Made by a program: the position numbers and the translations under genes
The notes under the pieces: model-generated
Database searches by the model: none
Told to the model about the DNA's origin: nothing
What the model saw: only the letters and a program-made list of their open reading frames with translations
Shown here: positions 61,425 to 64,000 of the stretch, one piece after another
Numbering within the stretch: position 1 is the stretch's first letter
How the letters are laid out: every line of letters starts with the position of its first letter
Assembly (NCBI GenBank): GCA_030531505.1
Contig: JAUNNH010000007.1
Location: 34,691-98,690, forward strand
Length of the DNA: 64,000 nucleotides
DNA from: Eubacteriales bacterium
GTDB lineage: Bacteria > Bacillota > Clostridia > Oscillospirales > Oscillospiraceae
Direction: 5' to 3'

Positions 61425-63722
61425 TCAGACCCCCTCCCGCTTGACGACGTTCATGCGGTGGCTCCACGCCCGGTGGACCAGATAGCACGCATCCTCGGGG
61501 CGGGCGAACTTGACCCAGAAGGTGGCGTTTCCGACACGGCGGCGCGCGATGAGCAGACCGCTCTCGCTGTCGAAGATGACCTCGCCGCTCCGGCGCGCCT
61601 CGTCCAGGACCGCGATGACGTCTTCTACGAGGATCATGCGCTCGTCCATCATCTGTCGGGCCTCCGGCGTGAATTCCAACCGATAATCCAGTTTCTTCTC
61701 CATTGCTTCCTCACCCCATATCTCGTGCAGGAGTTCCTTCTTCAACGTCAGCCGGTTCCAGCGCTTTTCGCTGATGTCCGGCGGCACACCCGCATCCGTC
61801 CCATAGACGAGCTCCAGGATGTGCCGGGATTCCCGGCCCTGCCGCGCGAAGCGATCCCGACAAGCCATGCAGTAAGTGATGTACGGTGCATCGGAGCGCT
61901 CAAGGCACTTTTCGGTCATCTCCTGTGCCACCTCGGGGTTGGCGTAGGCGGTGAGCCCGCCGTAGCCGCAGCAGGGTGAGCGGTCGCCGCTGTAGGGCGA
62001 TTCCTCGATCACACAGCCGAGCCGCGCCGCAATCTCGCGGATGGCATGCTGCGTCTGCGCGTCGCCGCGCGCGCCGCAGGAATCGTGCAGCGCGGCAGGC
62101 CGCTCGAGCCCGTGCCCGCCGTCAGGGAGCCCCCGCTCAAGCAGCACGTCCCAGATCCCGGTGATCCGGATACCGGCGTGCCCGCTCAGTTCTTTTTTGC
62201 AGCTTGGGCAGCCGGCGATCACGATCGGGTCGCCGAGACGCGCAAGCTCCCGGTCCAGAAAATCCCGGGTCTGCTCCGCCATCTCGCAGCGCCCTGCCCA
62301 GTCGCCGATCGCGCCGCAGCAGCCGAGCATCAGCGCGACGCCTCCTTCGAGCCGCGCGCATAGATCCTCGTAGGCGGCCCGCACGGTCGCAGGCGCGATG
62401 GCCGCCGCCTGGCATCCGGGGAAGAAGACATAGCGGCAGGTTTCATAGCCCGGCTGCGGCCGGGAGAGAAAGGCCTCGTTGTTGGAGAAGAGCATGTCCA
62501 GCAGGGCAAACTCGTGCGGCGCAAGCGGCATCTTGTCGGTCGACACCATATTCTGCCGCGCAAGATGACAGACGTGCGCCATGTCAAAGCCGTTGGGACA
62601 GACGACGCTGCACTGCCCGCAGAGGGAACAGGCGTTCATGGGCTTGTTGAGCTGGTGGTCGCCCATGATGATCTGCGTATTGTTGTAGATCTCCCGCGCG
62701 AGCAAACCGGGATGCTTTTTATAATGCTGCAGATAGGCGCAGCTCTTCAGACATTCCTCGCAGCGGCACTGGATACAGCGTGATGCCTCCGCGGCGGCTT
62801 CCTCCCGCGTGTAGGCTGCACCGCGCTTCGGGACACGCCGCAGCGCCGTGGCCTCGCTGAGATCGGTGTAGAGCCGGCTCTCGACAGCGCCCTCCTGCCC
62901 GCGGGTGTTGCGCGGATCCAGATTCTGGACCAGGCGGTCCACAGTCAGTGCGGCTTTCTTTGCGCCGAAAGCCGCCTCCATCACAGTTCCGCCGGGACCG
63001 GATATGAGCTTCTCCGCCTCGCAGAACATGAGCTCCGTCCGAAAAACGGCCGACGGAAAGAGGCGCTTCGCCACGTCCTCGGAAGCGCAGAGCACGTCGT
63101 GTGCGGCACGCTGCCGCTCCATAAAGCCACGATCGAGCGCACAGGAGAAAACGAACTGAATGTCCTTTCCCTTGAGGCGCTTGAGCTCCAGTGCGAAAGC
63201 CTCCTCGTCCAGGAAAGCGGTCTCGCAGCGCAGGAAAGTGCTCAGGTCCTCCTGCTCGCAGTAAACCGTGACCGGGTAGGCCTTTTTTTCCAGTTCTCCC
63301 GCGAGAAAGAGCGGAAAGAGCCCGGAGCCGAGGATGGCGACGCTCTTCTTCTTTTTGGTACGAAAGACGCTCCCCAGCTTCGACTGCTGCCCGAGACGGG
63401 CGACAGCGGCCTCCACCTCGCGGATGGCGACGCCGTCCCCCCGCTCGCACAGGCGGCACTTCGCCTCGCAGGGGGCCTCGCAGCCGGCGGAGAGGATCAG
63501 CGGGAAGGGGGCGATCTTCTCATAGAGCTGCAGCGCCTTTTTGAAGTCGCCGGCAGCGGCGGCTTTTAAAAGGGCGCGCGTGTCCAGCTTGAGCGGACAG
63601 GCGGCGTTGCAGAAGGGCGGCTGCTCATAGACGCAGAGCTCCGCCATGCCGTCGATCTCCTCCTTGGAGATGCGGTTGACCTTATAGACGTGGGTGGAGC
63701 CGCGCTCCTGGATCTGGCTCAT
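61425..63722 (-). CDS. Large FeS protein: dicluster-binding, flavin-fold and CCG domains
   Basis: A 765-residue protein. The N-terminal domain binds two FeS clusters (CNAACP near residue 40, CEAPCEAKCRLCERGD near 85), like the electron-entry part of glutamate synthase small subunits. A degenerate Rossmann flavoprotein fold starts at VAILGSGLFP. Next come CRCEECLKSC and CSLCGQCSVVCP cluster motifs, two CCG-type domains (FFPGCQ to LGCCG, then DSCGARG to PCCGYGG) as in HdrB/GlpC, and an 85-residue tail. It could pass electrons to or from the molybdenum hydroxylase. ATG 63722 has GGAGG 8 bases upstream. Confidence 0.85.
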   Translation of the reverse strand: MSQIQERGSTHVYKVNRISKEEIDGMAELCVYEQPPFCNAACPLKLDTRALLKAAAAGDFKKALQLYEKIAPFPLILSAGCEAPCEAKCRLCERGDGVAIREVEAAVARLGQQSKLGSVFRTKKKKSVAILGSGLFPLFLAGELEKKAYPVTVYCEQEDLSTFLRCETAFLDEEAFALELKRLKGKDIQFVFSCALDRGFMERQRAAHDVLCASEDVAKRLFPSAVFRTELMFCEAEKLISGPGGTVMEAAFGAKKAALTVDRLVQNLDPRNTRGQEGAVESRLYTDLSEATALRRVPKRGAAYTREEAAAEASRCIQCRCEECLKSCAYLQHYKKHPGLLAREIYNNTQIIMGDHQLNKPMNACSLCGQCSVVCPNGFDMAHVCHLARQNMVSTDKMPLAPHEFALLDMLFSNNEAFLSRPQPGYETCRYVFFPGCQAAAIAPATVRAAYEDLCARLEGGVALMLGCCGAIGDWAGRCEMAEQTRDFLDRELARLGDPIVIAGCPSCKKELSGHAGIRITGIWDVLLERGLPDGGHGLERPAALHDSCGARGDAQTQHAIREIAARLGCVIEESPYSGDRSPCCGYGGLTAYANPEVAQEMTEKCLERSDAPYITYCMACRDRFARQGRESRHILELVYGTDAGVPPDISEKRWNRLTLKKELLHEIWGEEAMEKKLDYRLEFTPEARQMMDERMILVEDVIAVLDEARRSGEVIFDSESGLLIARRRVGNATFWVKFARPEDACYLVHRAWSHRMNVVKREGV

Positions 63723-63746
63723 ACGTCTCGCCTCCAATGTAAAACC

Positions 63747-63772
63747 GGGGATGCGGGTTTTCCCGCATCCCC
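63747..63772 (-). terminator. Hairpin between the molybdenum hydroxylase gene and the FeS protein gene
   Basis: An 11-bp perfect stem (63747-63757 with 63762-63772) lies in the 83-base gap. On the - strand it is followed by GGTTTTAC, a weak T-run, so it probably reduces rather than stops read-through. Confidence 0.6.
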
Positions 63773-63805
63773 ATTATACCATGGTGATATGCTGTTTGAA
63801 AAGCC

Positions 63806-64000
63806 TTACTCCTCCAGCGCCTTGAGGGCGGCCAGCACCTTCTCGGGCAGAGCCGGGATACGGGTGATGCGCGCGCCGGTGGCGTTGTAGATGGCGTTCA
63901 GGATGGCCGGGTGCGGCGCATCCAGCGGGGCCTCGCCGCAGCCGGCGGCACCGTAGGGGCCGTTGGGACGGTAGGTCTCGTTGAAGTGCAGCTCGATGTC
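63806..64000 (-). CDS. Molybdenum hydroxylase (aldehyde/xanthine oxidoreductase large subunit), C-terminal end
   Basis: The last 64 residues of a protein continuing beyond the window. The sequence GAAGCGEAPLDAPHPAILNAIYNATG, then LPEKVLAALKAL, is the conserved end of the molybdopterin-binding subunit; the GEA motif holds the active-site glutamate. It is the most upstream gene of the operon in view and the likely client of the accessory proteins that follow. Confidence 0.88.
   Translation of the reverse strand, partial: DIELHFNETYRPNGPYGAAGCGEAPLDAPHPAILNAIYNATGARITRIPALPEKVLAALKALEE

Overview
The window looks like a chromosomal segment of a GC-rich, anaerobic, spore-forming Clostridia bacterium, most likely of the Oscillospiraceae/Oscillospirales. 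The evidence is spoIIE, a BofC-like protein, a sodium-pumping oxaloacetate decarboxylase, a molybdenum-hydroxylase locus, a Tn4451-type mobilizable element, and Firmicutes-style Shine-Dalgarno sites. No taxonomic marker such as rRNA is present, so this is inference.

Layout. (1) 1-14.1 kb is a surface-polysaccharide cluster on the + strand, visibly AT-richer than the rest. It holds a 3-amino-sugar module (ketoisomerase, DegT aminotransferase, GNAT acetyltransferase), an acyltransferase-3 protein, two GT2 transferases flanking a TagF-like polymerase, an IspD/TarI-like cytidylyltransferase, an extended SDR, a GtrII-like membrane protein split at a C11A7 tract, and a Wzm/Wzt (TagGH)-type ABC exporter. 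Its joints carry debris: a hexapeptide acyltransferase fragment run into a thiolase 3' half, a doubly broken araD, an orphan copy of the permease 5' end, and a dapA/nanA 3' remnant. A bidirectional terminator and a convergent priming phosphoglycosyltransferase close it. (2) 16.6-28.8 kb is core-like: an array of six hairpins, an RluA-type pseudouridine synthase, plsY, an M20 dipeptidase, a response regulator and histidine kinase separated by an inverted radical-SAM/G3E-GTPase pair, an HtrA protease, mntP, and two VanY-type proteins, the second lacking its catalytic Glu. (3) 28.8-48.9 kb holds NUDIX, nitrilase, DUF1643, AEC transporter and mgtE genes (-), spoIIE (+), the oadA-oadG-BCCP-oadB operon (-), an SH3/NlpC cell-wall hydrolase, a class A PBP, two small proteins, a structured RNA, a GH3 glucosidase and a MATE exporter. 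(4) 48,966-59,034 is a roughly 10 kb Tn4451-like mobilizable transposon bounded by 15-bp inverted repeats. It carries tnpV, MobC, a relaxase, tnpW and a large serine recombinase. Its cargo is an HTH-TPR regulator, a 56-residue membrane peptide and two ABC transporters. (5) 59.0-64.0 kb (-) is a conserved accessory operon downstream of a molybdenum hydroxylase: an FeS/flavin-type protein, a CxxC redox protein, a methyltransferase, a C-GCAxxG-C-C protein and an AMP-dependent CoA ligase.

The most interesting points are as follows. The radical-SAM/GTPase pair at 21-23 kb looks like the missing partner of the 59-64 kb molybdenum-hydroxylase operon. The HTH-TPR regulator, micro-membrane protein and ABC module is mobile. 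The polysaccharide cluster shows repeated recombination scars and a possible phase-variable homopolymer. The hairpin array lies upstream of the pseudouridine synthase. All calls come from reading sequence and motifs; no database search was run.
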